Shown in pieces: positions 26,103-35,141 of a stretch of 64,000 nt of DNA. The position numbers and the translations under genes were made by a program. A model generated the notes under the pieces. The model saw only the letters and a list, made by a program, of their open reading frames with translations. It was not told the origin of the DNA and made no database searches. Positions within the stretch are counted from its first letter, which is position 1. Every line of letters begins with the position of its first letter. The DNA is taken from the NCBI RefSeq assembly GCF_014638915.1, contig NZ_BMFQ01000002.1, positions 372,001 to 436,000 on the forward strand. The letters run 5' to 3'. Source of the stretch: Xanthomarina arctica. Its GTDB lineage: Bacteria > Bacteroidota > Bacteroidia > Flavobacteriales > Flavobacteriaceae.

Positions 26103-26922
26103 TACGTTTTTATTACAACAACCTACAGTTTCTACTTCTGCAGAGCGTTATCTTTTAATATATATGATAGGCGTATTGCTTATTGTAACATCTCTGGTTG
26201 TTATCTTCTTTATTGTTTTTCAAAAGCGAAAAAACAAGCTCTTATTGGATAAAATTAAACAACAACAAGCTTTCGACGAGGAGATTTCGAAAACACAAAC
26301 CGAAATTCAAGAAGAAACTCTAAAACATGTTGGAAGAGAATTACATGACAATGTAGGACAGCTTTTAGCTTTTGCTAGTATGCAGATTAACATGCTTGCG
26401 GGTCATGTTAAAGACGATTTAAAAGAAAAGGTTTTAGACACTTCAAATGTTATTAAAGCTAGTCTTCAAGAGGTTAGAGCGCTCTCAAAATCTTTGAATA
26501 CGGATGTTATTTTAAATGCTGGGTTTGAAGAATCTATTCAAAATGAATTAAACCGTTTAAAACGCATGAAGTTAATGGAGGTTGAACTTATTTGTTTGGG
26601 CAAAAAAGATGTTCGTAAAAATAATAAAGATGCTATTATCCTATTTCGAATTATCCAGGAATTCATGTCTAATACGGTTAAATATTCTAAAGCAAAACAC
26701 TTGAGCATATCTTTAAATTATACGGAAGAAAAATTAATTATTATAGCCAAAGATGACGGGGTAGGTTTTGATATGGAAACCGTAAAAAGTGGCGCTGGAT
26801 TAATTAATATGAAGGCTAGGACTGAACTTATAGAATCCACTTTTAGCTTAACCTCTAAGCCAAATGAAGGAGTGGAACTTCAAATAGAATATCCAGTTTT
26901 GAAGAGAGCTATAAACGATTGA
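26086..26922 (+). CDS. NarL/LytS-type membrane sensor histidine kinase (HisKA_3)
   Basis: A 278-residue kinase from the ATG at 26086; an ATG at 26068 would add six residues. It has one membrane segment (LLIYMIGVLLIVTSLVVIFFIVF), a coiled linker, the HisKA_3 phosphoacceptor motif RELHDNVGQLLAFASMQ, and a HATPase domain with NTVKYSKAKHLSI, DDGVGFD and GAGLINMKAR. It has almost no periplasmic loop, so input may come from a partner. No response-regulator gene is adjacent, which is unusual for this class. Confidence 0.9.
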   Translation: MIYLFNTFLLQQPTVSTSAERYLLIYMIGVLLIVTSLVVIFFIVFQKRKNKLLLDKIKQQQAFDEEISKTQTEIQEETLKHVGRELHDNVGQLLAFASMQINMLAGHVKDDLKEKVLDTSNVIKASLQEVRALSKSLNTDVILNAGFEESIQNELNRLKRMKLMEVELICLGKKDVRKNNKDAIILFRIIQEFMSNTVKYSKAKHLSISLNYTEEKLIIIAKDDGVGFDMETVKSGAGLINMKARTELIESTFSLTSKPNEGVELQIEYPVLKRAIND

Positions 26923-26974
26923 TGATTTACGATTTTTGATTTTGGATCAATGATTGAAGATTTTCGAACACTAA

Positions 26975-27679
26975 TTACACACAAGCATCCCAAACAGGGT
27001 CTTTAGGGAGAGGAGCTGTTACATTAATAGCTTCGTTTGAAACAGGGTGTATAAACTGTAAATTTCTGGCGTGTAAACTAATGCTTGCATCTTTGTTGCT
27101 ACGGTCGAATCCATATTTTAGATCGCCTTTAATAGGACAACCAATACTGGCCAATTGCACACGAATTTGATGATGTCTTCCAGTTTCCAAAGTAACTTCT
27201 AAAAGGAAATACGTATCTAATTTTTTAACTACTTGATAATGAAGAATGGCTTTTTTACCATCAGGAATTTCATTTGGATAAGCAGTAGATTTATTGTTTT
27301 TAGGATTTTTTATCAACCAATGAATTAATGTATCCTGAAGTTTTGTAGGTTCCTTTTTTACTAAAGCCCAATACGTTTTTTCCGTCTTTTTATCCGCAAA
27401 TAATTTATTGAGTCTTGGTAAAGATTTACTTGTCTTAGCAAACATAACGACACCTGTTGTTGGTCTGTCTAATCGATGAACCACCCCAAGATATACATTT
27501 CCAGGTTTGCTGTATTTGTCTTTAATATACTCTTTAACAACCTCGCTTAAGGGTTTGTCTCCCGTTTTATCTCCTTGAACAATATCTCCAGCCCGTTTAT
27601 TAACGATGATGATGTGATTGTCTTCGTAGAGAACTTGAAGGTTGGATTTATTGGATAATGTTTTGGATTTTTGGATCAC
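26975..27679 (-). CDS. RluA-family RNA pseudouridine synthase
   Basis: A 234-residue enzyme that converts uridine to pseudouridine in rRNA or tRNA. The catalytic motif HRLDRPTTGVVMFAKT contains the conserved Asp, with VLYEDNHIIIVNKRAG upstream and LETGRHHQIRVQLASIGCPI downstream. It has no S4 domain, like the short RluA/TruC type. The exact target base cannot be read from sequence. It is convergent with the histidine kinase and probably co-directional with the small gene and panB upstream. Confidence 0.9.
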   Translation of the reverse strand: MIQKSKTLSNKSNLQVLYEDNHIIIVNKRAGDIVQGDKTGDKPLSEVVKEYIKDKYSKPGNVYLGVVHRLDRPTTGVVMFAKTSKSLPRLNKLFADKKTEKTYWALVKKEPTKLQDTLIHWLIKNPKNNKSTAYPNEIPDGKKAILHYQVVKKLDTYFLLEVTLETGRHHQIRVQLASIGCPIKGDLKYGFDRSNKDASISLHARNLQFIHPVSNEAINVTAPLPKDPVWDACV

Positions 27680-27700
27680 TAGATACTTCGATTTTTGGAT

Positions 27701-28054
27701 TTATTTGAGAGTTGATTTAAATTTGGAAATCATTTTAATTATAGATTCTAAATTTTTCAAAAGAGAGATTACTTCTTGTTGGTTTATGAATTTTAAATCT
27801 GAAGCGATTAATAGTTGTGTTTCAATTTCATAAGCAGAACCAATTGCTATTTGTAAAAATCTTGTAAAGTCTTTATTTGAATTTCTGGAAGAACCTTCCG
27901 CAATATTTGAAGGAATGGAAACTGAAGCTCTTCGCAATTGATTTACTAATCCAAACTTTTCTGATTCTGGAAATTTAGACGTTATTGAATAAATTTCAGA
28001 ACAGAACAATCTGCTTTTTTTCCAAATTTCCAAATCTTTAAATCTGTGCATCAA
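27701..28054 (-). CDS. Four-helix-bundle protein (S23 / 23S-rRNA intervening-sequence family)
   Basis: A 117-residue all-helical protein. The signature is complete: FKDLEIWKKSR at the start, FPESEKFGLVNQLRRASVSIPSNIAEGSSR in the middle, then FLQIAIGSAYEIETQLLIASDL. The family was first seen in 23S rRNA intervening sequences, but stand-alone copies are common in Bacteroidota and their function is unknown. It lies between the pseudouridine synthase and panB genes and may be a later insertion there. A second ATG one codon downstream could equally be the start. Confidence 0.88.
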   Translation of the reverse strand: MMHRFKDLEIWKKSRLFCSEIYSITSKFPESEKFGLVNQLRRASVSIPSNIAEGSSRNSNKDFTRFLQIAIGSAYEIETQLLIASDLKFINQQEVISLLKNLESIIKMISKFKSTLK

Positions 28055-28112
28055 ATTAGGTTTTAAGTAAGGAATCTAATTATCCAATGTTCGAAACTTC
28101 TAATAATCAAAC

Positions 28113-28931
28113 TTAATACTGTTCCTCATCATTCGGAAAATCTTCAGACTTGACATCACCAACATATTGTGAGATGGCAGTTGTCATTTCTTCATATAAA
28201 TTCATGTAACGTCTTAAAAAACGTGGGTGAAATTCGTGAGTCATACCAATCATATCGTGTAAAACTAAAACTTGCCCATCAACGCCATTACCTGCGCCAA
28301 TTCCGATTACGGGAATAGAAACACTTTCTGCAACTTCTTTTGCCAAACTAGCTGGTATTTTTTCCAAAACAATAGCAAAACAACCTGCTTTTTCAAGCAT
28401 TAGAGCATCTTGTTTTAATTGGATCGCTTCTTCGTCTTCCTTAGCACGAACGGTATAAGTACCAAATTTATAGATAGATTGTGGTGTTAAACCTAAATGT
28501 CCCATCACAGGAATTCCAGCATTTAAAATACGCTTGATAGATTCTTTTACTTCTTTTCCACCTTCAAGTTTTACGGCATGTCCACCGGATTCTTTCATAA
28601 TTCTTATAGCAGAACGCAAGGCTTCTTTAGGATCACTTTGGTAACTTCCAAAAGGTAAATCAACAACCACCAAAGCACGTTCTACAGCTCTAACTACAGA
28701 AGACGCATGATATATCATTTGGTCTAAAGTAATTGGTAAGGTGGTTTCATGCCCAGCCATGACGTTACTGGCAGAATCACCAACTAAAATAACATCTATT
28801 CCAGAACCATCAACAATTTTAGCCATGGTAAAGTCATAAGCTGTAAGCATGGAGATTTTCTCTCCATTAGCTTTCATGTCAACTAAGGTTTTTACGGTAA
28901 TTCTTTTGTACTCTTTTTTTGCAACAGACAT
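28113..28931 (-). CDS. panB: 3-methyl-2-oxobutanoate hydroxymethyltransferase
   Basis: A 272-residue enzyme that makes ketopantoate, the first committed step of pantothenate and CoA synthesis. Family motifs are intact: [38 protein letters not shown] with the Mg-binding Asp, [23 protein letters not shown], and [23 protein letters not shown]-terminal tail of about 30 residues is acidic. No other pan gene is adjacent. Confidence 0.95.
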   Translation of the reverse strand: MSVAKKEYKRITVKTLVDMKANGEKISMLTAYDFTMAKIVDGSGIDVILVGDSASNVMAGHETTLPITLDQMIYHASSVVRAVERALVVVDLPFGSYQSDPKEALRSAIRIMKESGGHAVKLEGGKEVKESIKRILNAGIPVMGHLGLTPQSIYKFGTYTVRAKEDEEAIQLKQDALMLEKAGCFAIVLEKIPASLAKEVAESVSIPVIGIGAGNGVDGQVLVLHDMIGMTHEFHPRFLRRYMNLYEEMTTAISQYVGDVKSEDFPNDEEQY

Positions 28932-29205
28932 ATGTGTAGTTTGAAATTTTAATAGATGTAAAAGTACTAAATAATTGATAGCTTGGTAAGGCTGATAAAA
29001 AAATTTAGTTTGCTAATAGAGAATTATCTTTTTTGATTAAATATAATAATAATGAATAGCCCTTCTATTTTAAAAATATAAACTTAAAAGATGCTAGGAG
29101 CAAAGAGGGTTGAATTGATTAGCGCATGACAATCTTCAATATTATTTGTTTAAATAACAGTCTAATTTTAATGTGTCAATTATCTAATTATTAGGAAAAT
29201 AGAGT

Positions 29206-30630
29206 CTAACAATCAGGAATATTTACTGCAACAGCTAAACCACCTTCACTAGTTTCCTTGTATTTGGAACTCATGTCTTTTGCTGTTTCCCACATGGTAG
29301 AAACTACTTTATCGAAAGGGACTTTTACATTTTCTGGATTGGTATCTAGGGCCATTTCAGCGGCGTGAATAGCCTTCATAGCTCCCATAGAATTACGTTC
29401 AATACAAGGAATCTGAACCAAGCCACCAATAGGATCGCAAGTAAGACCTAAATGATGTTCCATAGCTATTTCTGCAGCGATTAAAACTTGGTCTGGACTG
29501 CCTCCTAATAATTCACATAGAGCTCCAGCTGCCATAGCAGACGATACACCAATTTCTGCTTGACAGCCACCCATGGCTGCCGAAATTGTGGCACCTTTTT
29601 TAAACATGCTTCCTATTTCTCCAGCTACCAATAAAAATCTTTTAATATGGTCAAAGTTAGCCTCATGGTTTTCTATAACCAGATAATACATAAGCACGGC
29701 AGGAATTACACCAGCACTACCATTTGTAGGCGCCGTAACAATACGACCTAAAGACGCATTAACTTCATTAACGCTTAAAGCAAAACAACTTACCCATTTT
29801 AGGATTTGTCTAAATTTAACTTCTGTTAGTCTAATGGTTTCCAACCATTCTTGAGGATCGGAATATGGTACAACTCCTTTTAAATTTTGATGCATGTCGT
29901 AAGCACGACGTCTTACATTTAAACCACCAGGGAGATTCCCTTCGGTATGACAACCAATGTACATACATTCCAACATGGTCATCCAAATACGTTGTAGTTC
30001 AAAATCTATGGTTTTTTCGTCACGAAGCGATTTTTCATTTTCTAAAACAACACCAGAAATAGGCATATTTAATTGTGCACAATAGGCTAAAAGTTCCGTT
30101 CCTTTTACAATAGGATAAGGAAACGTGTTTAGAAAAATTTCTTTATTCTTTTTTGAATTCTTTCGTTCTTCTTTTACAACAAAACCACCACCAATAGAAT
30201 AAAAAGTCGATTTTAATTTTTTGCCATTTATGGTAGCCGTAAAGGTTAAACCATTGGAATGATAAGGTAGAAATTTTCTGTTGAAGATGATATTAGTTTC
30301 TGGAAGGAAAGGCACCAATTTTTCATGGTTAAAATTTAAAACCTTATTTTCTTTAATAGAATTTATAATGCCTTCAATAGAGTTTATAGGAATAATTTCT
30401 GGATCGCCACCACTTAAACCTAACATAATAGCATAATCCGTAGCATGTCCTTTACCAGTTAGAGATAAAGAGCCATACAGATTCACAGTGATTTCTTCAA
30501 CAGCATCAAATTTTTTGCTGTCTTTTAGCTCTTTAATCCAGCGTTCAGCTGCTCGCCAAGGTCCTAAAGTATGAGAACTTGATGGTCCAACACCAATTTT
30601 TAACATATCAAAAGTAGAAATGCATTCCAT
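29206..30630 (-). CDS. sdaA: L-serine ammonia-lyase, single-chain iron-sulfur type
   Basis: A 474-residue enzyme that deaminates L-serine to pyruvate. The beta domain begins with [22 protein letters not shown]. The alpha domain has [19 protein letters not shown] and the cluster cysteines in [34 protein letters not shown]. Both domains are in one chain, as in gamma-proteobacterial SdaA. It is preceded by a roughly 75-base gap and stands alone. Confidence 0.94.
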   Translation of the reverse strand: MECISTFDMLKIGVGPSSSHTLGPWRAAERWIKELKDSKKFDAVEEITVNLYGSLSLTGKGHATDYAIMLGLSGGDPEIIPINSIEGIINSIKENKVLNFNHEKLVPFLPETNIIFNRKFLPYHSNGLTFTATINGKKLKSTFYSIGGGFVVKEERKNSKKNKEIFLNTFPYPIVKGTELLAYCAQLNMPISGVVLENEKSLRDEKTIDFELQRIWMTMLECMYIGCHTEGNLPGGLNVRRRAYDMHQNLKGVVPYSDPQEWLETIRLTEVKFRQILKWVSCFALSVNEVNASLGRIVTAPTNGSAGVIPAVLMYYLVIENHEANFDHIKRFLLVAGEIGSMFKKGATISAAMGGCQAEIGVSSAMAAGALCELLGGSPDQVLIAAEIAMEHHLGLTCDPIGGLVQIPCIERNSMGAMKAIHAAEMALDTNPENVKVPFDKVVSTMWETAKDMSSKYKETSEGGLAVAVNIPDC

Positions 30631-30706
30631 GTTTTATAGGTTTAATTTAACTTCAAAGATACATTTTAGTATTCATGAAATAGAAGAAAAAATGTGAGAA
30701 AAAGAA

Positions 30707-31195
30707 TTAGCGTTTTTCGAAAGATTCTATATTATATGCTTCCATTACAGTTGTTAAATCTTCAAAATTTCTTTTCCCGATGTTATCGGCAGGAACAATA
30801 ACAACTCTAAAAACTTGATTTTGCGTCCAAGAAGGATCTAACGTATTTAAATTAATAGTACCATCTAAGAAGAAACGAACATCTGTACGTGTGAAATCAA
30901 AATTATAAGTTAATGAACCTTCATCAAATTCAACAGTTTGTGGCATTAATCTCCAAACATCTTGGCCGTTATTTACTTCCCAAAGTATGTAAACAAGGGT
31001 CATGTCGTAAGGATAAATTTCAAAACCGTAGGCTTCAAAGTATTCATAATTATTGAGAGCATTAAAATCCACTTCTATTTCAAAAGCAGGAGCAATAATA
31101 ATACCGCCATCATTTCCAGGAGGTCCCTGAGGTCCTTCACAAGAAGAAAAAACAACGCTTAATAAAGCTATAAATAAGATAGATAAATTTTTCAT
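30707..31195 (-). CDS. Lipoprotein with short collagen-like start
   Basis: A 162-residue predicted lipoprotein: hydrophobic signal and lipobox FSSC (C19), followed at once by EGPQGPPGNDGG, a few collagen-like GPP triplets. The rest is a small beta-rich domain (DVWRLMPQTVEF, RTDVRFFLDGTINL). Proteins of this form are frequent in Flavobacteriaceae; their function is unknown. It has its own promoter gap of about 145 bases. Confidence 0.8.
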   Translation of the reverse strand: MKNLSILFIALLSVVFSSCEGPQGPPGNDGGIIIAPAFEIEVDFNALNNYEYFEAYGFEIYPYDMTLVYILWEVNNGQDVWRLMPQTVEFDEGSLTYNFDFTRTDVRFFLDGTINLNTLDPSWTQNQVFRVVIVPADNIGKRNFEDLTTVMEAYNIESFEKR

Positions 31196-31339
31196 AATAG
31201 ATTTTTGATTTTAAAAGTAGTAATAATTAAGAATTGAACGGGTGTTTTTCGTTCTATTAACATATCTGTATGACATCATGGCGGATTTTTGCCAAATAAT
31301 AAGCATTAAAGGATTTAATTTAAAATGATCTTTAAGAAA

Positions 31340-32419
31340 TTAAAAAGATTCACCAATTCTAAAATTCACACTCCAATCTTCTTTACCTACAGCGGCATCT
31401 AAGCCAATATTCATTTTAATGGCTTTAAATGCTCGGTAACGATAACCAACACCTACACCTGGATAAGCTTTCCAGTTGAAGTCTTCGGTTTCAGATCCAT
31501 AAATAGTTGCGATTCCTGCAAAACCCACTAATCCCATTTTCTTACCAAAGTTATATCGATATTCACCTTGCAAGGCAATTAAACCATCGCCACGATATTT
31601 CCCTTCAGAATAACCTCGAATATCTTTTCCTCCAATAGTTACTTGTTGTTGAAAGGCAATATCACCTAATCCGAATTGTCCCGAAAAACGAGCCGCAATC
31701 ACATCTTTTCCATTTTTCATAGGAAAATAGGTATTGTATTCTGATAATACTTTTTGCGCTTTTACTTCATTACCAAACCATGTAGGATATGAAATATATC
31801 TTAATAGCGACTTAATTCCCGAGGTTGGATAATAAACAGAGTTTCTAGAATCGTAGAGTCCGTTTAATTCAATAGCATTTGTTTGTGTCACATCTTCGGG
31901 TTGTATATCGTCTTGAAATTCTGTTTTATAATGAGCAAAGGTGTATGTAATACCACCATATAAATGTTTGACGATTTTTCTTTGCACCTCTACACTAAGA
32001 GCTGTTGCTTTCGTCCCATAATTGTAAAATCCAGACAGCTCCATATCGGTCATATAAAACTGTGAATTATAATCTCCAGAAAGGAAAAATAATTTTGCTC
32101 GCCATGAATCTTCTTTATAGTACCATTTATTAAATATCGAAATAAAATAAGACCCATTTGTTGTGTAAACTGCAGCCATTCCAGATAAAGATTTAGAGGA
32201 AATTGTATCTGTTTTATTTAATTTATAAGTAAACATAGGGATGGCTCCAATTAAGACCTCTAAATTTCTGTTATAACCTAAATAGGGCATTACTGTAAAT
32301 TCAAGATTCTTAAGATTTAAAGTGTCTGCTGGCTTGATACTATCTGTTGCTTTCTGTTGAGAATAGCTATTAGAGAAACAGGTTACCGCAAGCAATATTA
32401 AAAGGAAATATTTTTTCAT
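31340..32419 (-). CDS. BamA/TamA-family outer-membrane beta-barrel protein
   Basis: A 359-residue protein with a signal peptide (ends SNSYSQ). The body is a run of amphipathic strands ending in phenylalanine (NFRIGESF), as in outer-membrane barrels. The segment VTIGGKDIRGYSEGKYRGDG matches the conserved RGF-type loop of the BamA/TamA surface-antigen barrel. No POTRA domains are present, so it is a barrel-only homologue and not the essential BamA. Substrate or role is unknown. Confidence 0.85.
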   Translation of the reverse strand: MKKYFLLILLAVTCFSNSYSQQKATDSIKPADTLNLKNLEFTVMPYLGYNRNLEVLIGAIPMFTYKLNKTDTISSKSLSGMAAVYTTNGSYFISIFNKWYYKEDSWRAKLFFLSGDYNSQFYMTDMELSGFYNYGTKATALSVEVQRKIVKHLYGGITYTFAHYKTEFQDDIQPEDVTQTNAIELNGLYDSRNSVYYPTSGIKSLLRYISYPTWFGNEVKAQKVLSEYNTYFPMKNGKDVIAARFSGQFGLGDIAFQQQVTIGGKDIRGYSEGKYRGDGLIALQGEYRYNFGKKMGLVGFAGIATIYGSETEDFNWKAYPGVGVGYRYRAFKAIKMNIGLDAAVGKEDWSVNFRIGESF

Positions 32420-32709
32420 TTAATTGAATGATATTAATAAAGCGCAAAATACATTGATTTTTCGGTTAACATAAATTATGAATTCATTAATTTGAACATA
32501 TGTAGTCTAGATAAAATGTGATTCTCTATTAATTGGATATCATGTTTTGTGAAATTTTATGACAGACATTAATCTTCTAGGGTCTGCCTATTTTCTCTTT
32601 TATGAAGAAAAGAAAGAATTATAATAGTACATCATAAATTTTAAAATCTTAAGATTCATAGTAATAGTAAGCTATTTAGAGGGTTACATTCAAACGAAAA
32701 GCAATCCTA

Positions 32710-32726
32710 TGTGACATCATGTCACA
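32710..32726. promoter_or_regulatory. Palindrome upstream of dnaK
   Basis: TGTGACAT-C-ATGTCACA has perfect 8-bp arms around one base and lies about 100 bases before the dnaK start. It is unrelated to the CIRCE element. A stress regulator probably binds here. Confidence 0.55.
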
Positions 32727-32736
32727 TTTTTTTACA

Positions 32737-32751
32737 TGGCATAATCCTTGA
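32737..32751 (+). promoter_or_regulatory. Sigma-54-like -24/-12 element upstream of dnaK
   Basis: TGGCATAATCCTTGA fits the sigma-54 pattern TGGCACG-N4-TTGC with the right spacing, but has A in place of the final C. It lies 10 bases after the palindrome. The reading is tentative. Confidence 0.3.
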
Positions 32752-32826
32752 CTTATACATTCCGAATTTAAATAGAACACAACAACGTTTCCGTGAAGAC
32801 GGAAATTTATAAAAACAAATATTATT

Positions 32827-34734
32827 ATGAGTAAAATTATTGGAATCGATTTAGGAACTACAAACTCTTGCGTATCTGTAATGGAAGGTAATGAGCCAGT
32901 TGTAATTCCTAATGCAGAAGGTAAACGTACAACACCATCTGTTATCGCTTTTGTTGAAGGAGGCGAAATTAAAGTTGGTGACCCAGCAAAACGTCAAGCA
33001 GTAACAAACCCAACAAAAACGGTTTATTCTATCAAACGTTTTATGGGTAATAAATATTCTGAATCTAAAAATGAAGCAGAACGTGTACCGTACAAAGTAG
33101 TAAAAGGAGATAATGATACACCTCGTGTAGATATTGATGGTCGTTTATATACGCCACAAGAATTATCTGCTATGATTCTTCAAAAAATGAAGAAAACTGC
33201 TGAAGATTATTTAGGAACAACAGTTACTGAAGCAGTTATTACAGTTCCTGCTTACTTTAACGATAGTCAACGTCAAGCAACTAAGGAAGCTGGAGAGATT
33301 GCAGGTTTAAAAGTTCGAAGAATTATCAACGAACCTACAGCTGCTGCTTTAGCTTACGGAATGGATAAGAAAGGTATCGACCAAAAAATAGCTGTTTTTG
33401 ATTTTGGAGGAGGAACACATGATGTTTCTATCTTAGAATTAGGAGATGGTGTTTTTGAAGTACTTGCTACAGATGGAGATACGCATTTAGGTGGTGATGA
33501 TGTAGATCAAAAAATTATCGATTGGTTAGCTGCAGAATTTAAAGCTGAAGAAGATATCGATTTACGTAAAGACCCAATGGCTTTACAACGTTTAAAAGAA
33601 GCTGCTGAAAAAGCGAAGATTGAATTATCATCTTCTGCACAAACAGAAATAAACTTACCTTATGTTACGGCTACTGCTAGTGGACCAAAACACTTGGTAC
33701 GTACTTTAACTCGTTCTAAATTCGAACAATTAATTGACGATTTAGTAAAACGTACTATAGAACCATGTCAAAAAGCTTTAAAAGCGGCAGGATTGACTAA
33801 AGATGATATCGACGAAGTTATTCTTGTTGGTGGATCTACTAGAATTCCAGCAGTACAAGAAGCAGTTGAAAAATTCTTTGGAAAAAAACCAAGTAAAGGA
33901 GTTAATCCAGACGAAGTTGTTTCTTTAGGAGCAGGTATTCAAGGTGGTGTTTTATCAGGAGATGTTAAAGATGTTTTATTATTAGATGTAACACCTTTAT
34001 CTCTTGGTATTGAAACTATGGGTAATGTAATGACTAAGTTAATTGAAGCGAATACAACTATTCCTACAAAGAAAAGTCAAGTATTCTCTACAGCGGCAGA
34101 CAATCAGCCTTCAGTAGAAATTCACGTTTTACAAGGTGAAAGAGCTATGGCAGCAGATAATAATACTATTGGACGTTTTCACTTAGACGGTCTTCCACCA
34201 GCACGTAGAGGAACACCTCAAATTGAAGTTACTTTTGATATTGATGCGAATGGAATTATCCATGTAACAGCAGGAGATAAAGCAACTGGAAAAACGCAAG
34301 ACATTAGAATTGAAGCTTCTTCTGGATTAACAGAAGAGGAAATCAAGAAAATGAAGCAAGATGCTGAAGAGAATGCAGATGCAGATAAAGCAGCTAAAGA
34401 AAAAGCTGACAAATTAAATGCTGCAGATGCTATGATTTTCCAAACAGAAAGTCAGTTACAAGAATTTGGTGAAAAATTATCTGATGATAAAAAGAAACCA
34501 ATTGAAGAAGCTCTTGAAGAATTGAAAGCAGCTTACGAAACTAAGGACATAGCAGTTATTGATCCAGCTTTAGAGAAAATTAACGAAGCTTGGAAAGTAG
34601 CTAGCGAAGAAATGTACAAAGCACAAGAAGGTGGACAACAAGGTGGTCCAGAAGCTGGTCCTGATGCAAATGCAGGAGGCGATGCTAACCAAGAAAGTGA
34701 CGTAGAAGACGTAGATTTCGAAGAAGTTAAGTAA
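32827..34734 (+). CDS. dnaK: Chaperone DnaK (Hsp70)
   Basis: A 635-residue ATP-dependent chaperone. It starts [21 protein letters not shown], has the nucleotide-binding motifs [20 protein letters not shown] and [16 protein letters not shown], the linker [17 protein letters not shown], the substrate-binding domain and an alpha-helical lid. It ends in an acidic tail ([13 protein letters not shown]) after a Gly/Gln-rich stretch, as is usual. dnaJ and grpE are not adjacent. The palindrome and promoter-like element at 32710-32751 suggest stress control. Confidence 0.98.
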   Translation: MSKIIGIDLGTTNSCVSVMEGNEPVVIPNAEGKRTTPSVIAFVEGGEIKVGDPAKRQAVTNPTKTVYSIKRFMGNKYSESKNEAERVPYKVVKGDNDTPRVDIDGRLYTPQELSAMILQKMKKTAEDYLGTTVTEAVITVPAYFNDSQRQATKEAGEIAGLKVRRIINEPTAAALAYGMDKKGIDQKIAVFDFGGGTHDVSILELGDGVFEVLATDGDTHLGGDDVDQKIIDWLAAEFKAEEDIDLRKDPMALQRLKEAAEKAKIELSSSAQTEINLPYVTATASGPKHLVRTLTRSKFEQLIDDLVKRTIEPCQKALKAAGLTKDDIDEVILVGGSTRIPAVQEAVEKFFGKKPSKGVNPDEVVSLGAGIQGGVLSGDVKDVLLLDVTPLSLGIETMGNVMTKLIEANTTIPTKKSQVFSTAADNQPSVEIHVLQGERAMAADNNTIGRFHLDGLPPARRGTPQIEVTFDIDANGIIHVTAGDKATGKTQDIRIEASSGLTEEEIKKMKQDAEENADADKAAKEKADKLNAADAMIFQTESQLQEFGEKLSDDKKKPIEEALEELKAAYETKDIAVIDPALEKINEAWKVASEEMYKAQEGGQQGGPEAGPDANAGGDANQESDVEDVDFEEVK

Positions 34735-34954
34735 GCAGAGAGCCGAGTTTTACTTTTTGTAAAACTGGAGCGAATCGCTTATGCCGACGTAGGTGGGCAT
34801 CTTGGAGAACCAATTTTGTAAAACAAAATTGTGTGAATCGCTTGTCTCAAATTTATTTTGGGATCTTAGAGAGCATCCTGATTAAAATCGGGATTGTGAA
34901 TTCCTTATCCTGAGAGAAGTCGAAGGATCTTTTAAAAATAGAATAGATTTTAAA

Positions 34955-34987
34955 AAACGCAATCAGAAATGGTTGCGTTTTTTTTAT
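34955..34987 (+). terminator. Rho-independent terminator after dnaK
   Basis: Arms AAACGCAA (34955-34962) and TTGCGTTT (34973-34980) form a stem followed by a run of T. Confidence 0.7.
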
Positions 34988-35000
34988 TGGTTTAGATTTA

Positions 35001-35036
35001 GACCTGCCAGGTTTTATAAACCTGGCAGGTCTTTTT
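35001..35036 (+). terminator. Second strong hairpin terminator
   Basis: GACCTGCCAGGTTT (35001-35014) pairs perfectly with AAACCTGGCAGGTC (35018-35031) around a 3-base loop, followed by TTTTT. The same hairpin family, in a variant form, occurs at 36788. Confidence 0.7.
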
Positions 35037-35141
35037 AAGTACAATAACTAATAGATTTTTACTGAAAAATTATTTTACCACAAATCTTAGAAAGATGTAT
35101 TTTCTTTCTTACATTCGATAGAATTTTTTATATCCAAAGCC

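Larger units (their letters stand above)
32420..32826. other. 407-base divergent promoter region between the barrel gene and dnaK
   Basis: No gene is supported here. The right part contains the perfect palindrome at 32710 and a following promoter-like element for dnaK. The left part is plain AT-rich sequence with no hairpin that I trust. Confidence 0.6.
34735..35141. other. 407-base gap rich in hairpins after dnaK
   Basis: No gene is supported. It holds at least five inverted repeats in a row: AGTTTTAC/GTAAAACT (34746-34766), CAATTTTGT/ACAAAATTG (34811-34831), a weaker one around 34877-34896, and the two terminators at 34955 and 35001. The first two are each followed by GAATCGCTT, so they look like copies of one small repeat unit. 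Confidence 0.6.

Noticed and set aside
27701-28054. Part of a 23S rRNA intervening sequence
   Set aside because: There is no rRNA gene nearby; the protein is a stand-alone member of the four-helix-bundle family.
28932-29205. Small RNA or riboswitch upstream of panB
   Set aside because: The 274-base region is AT-rich with no stable structure or conserved motif that I can recognise.
32710-32726. CIRCE element for HrcA
   Set aside because: The palindrome has neither the CIRCE sequence nor its 9-base spacer.
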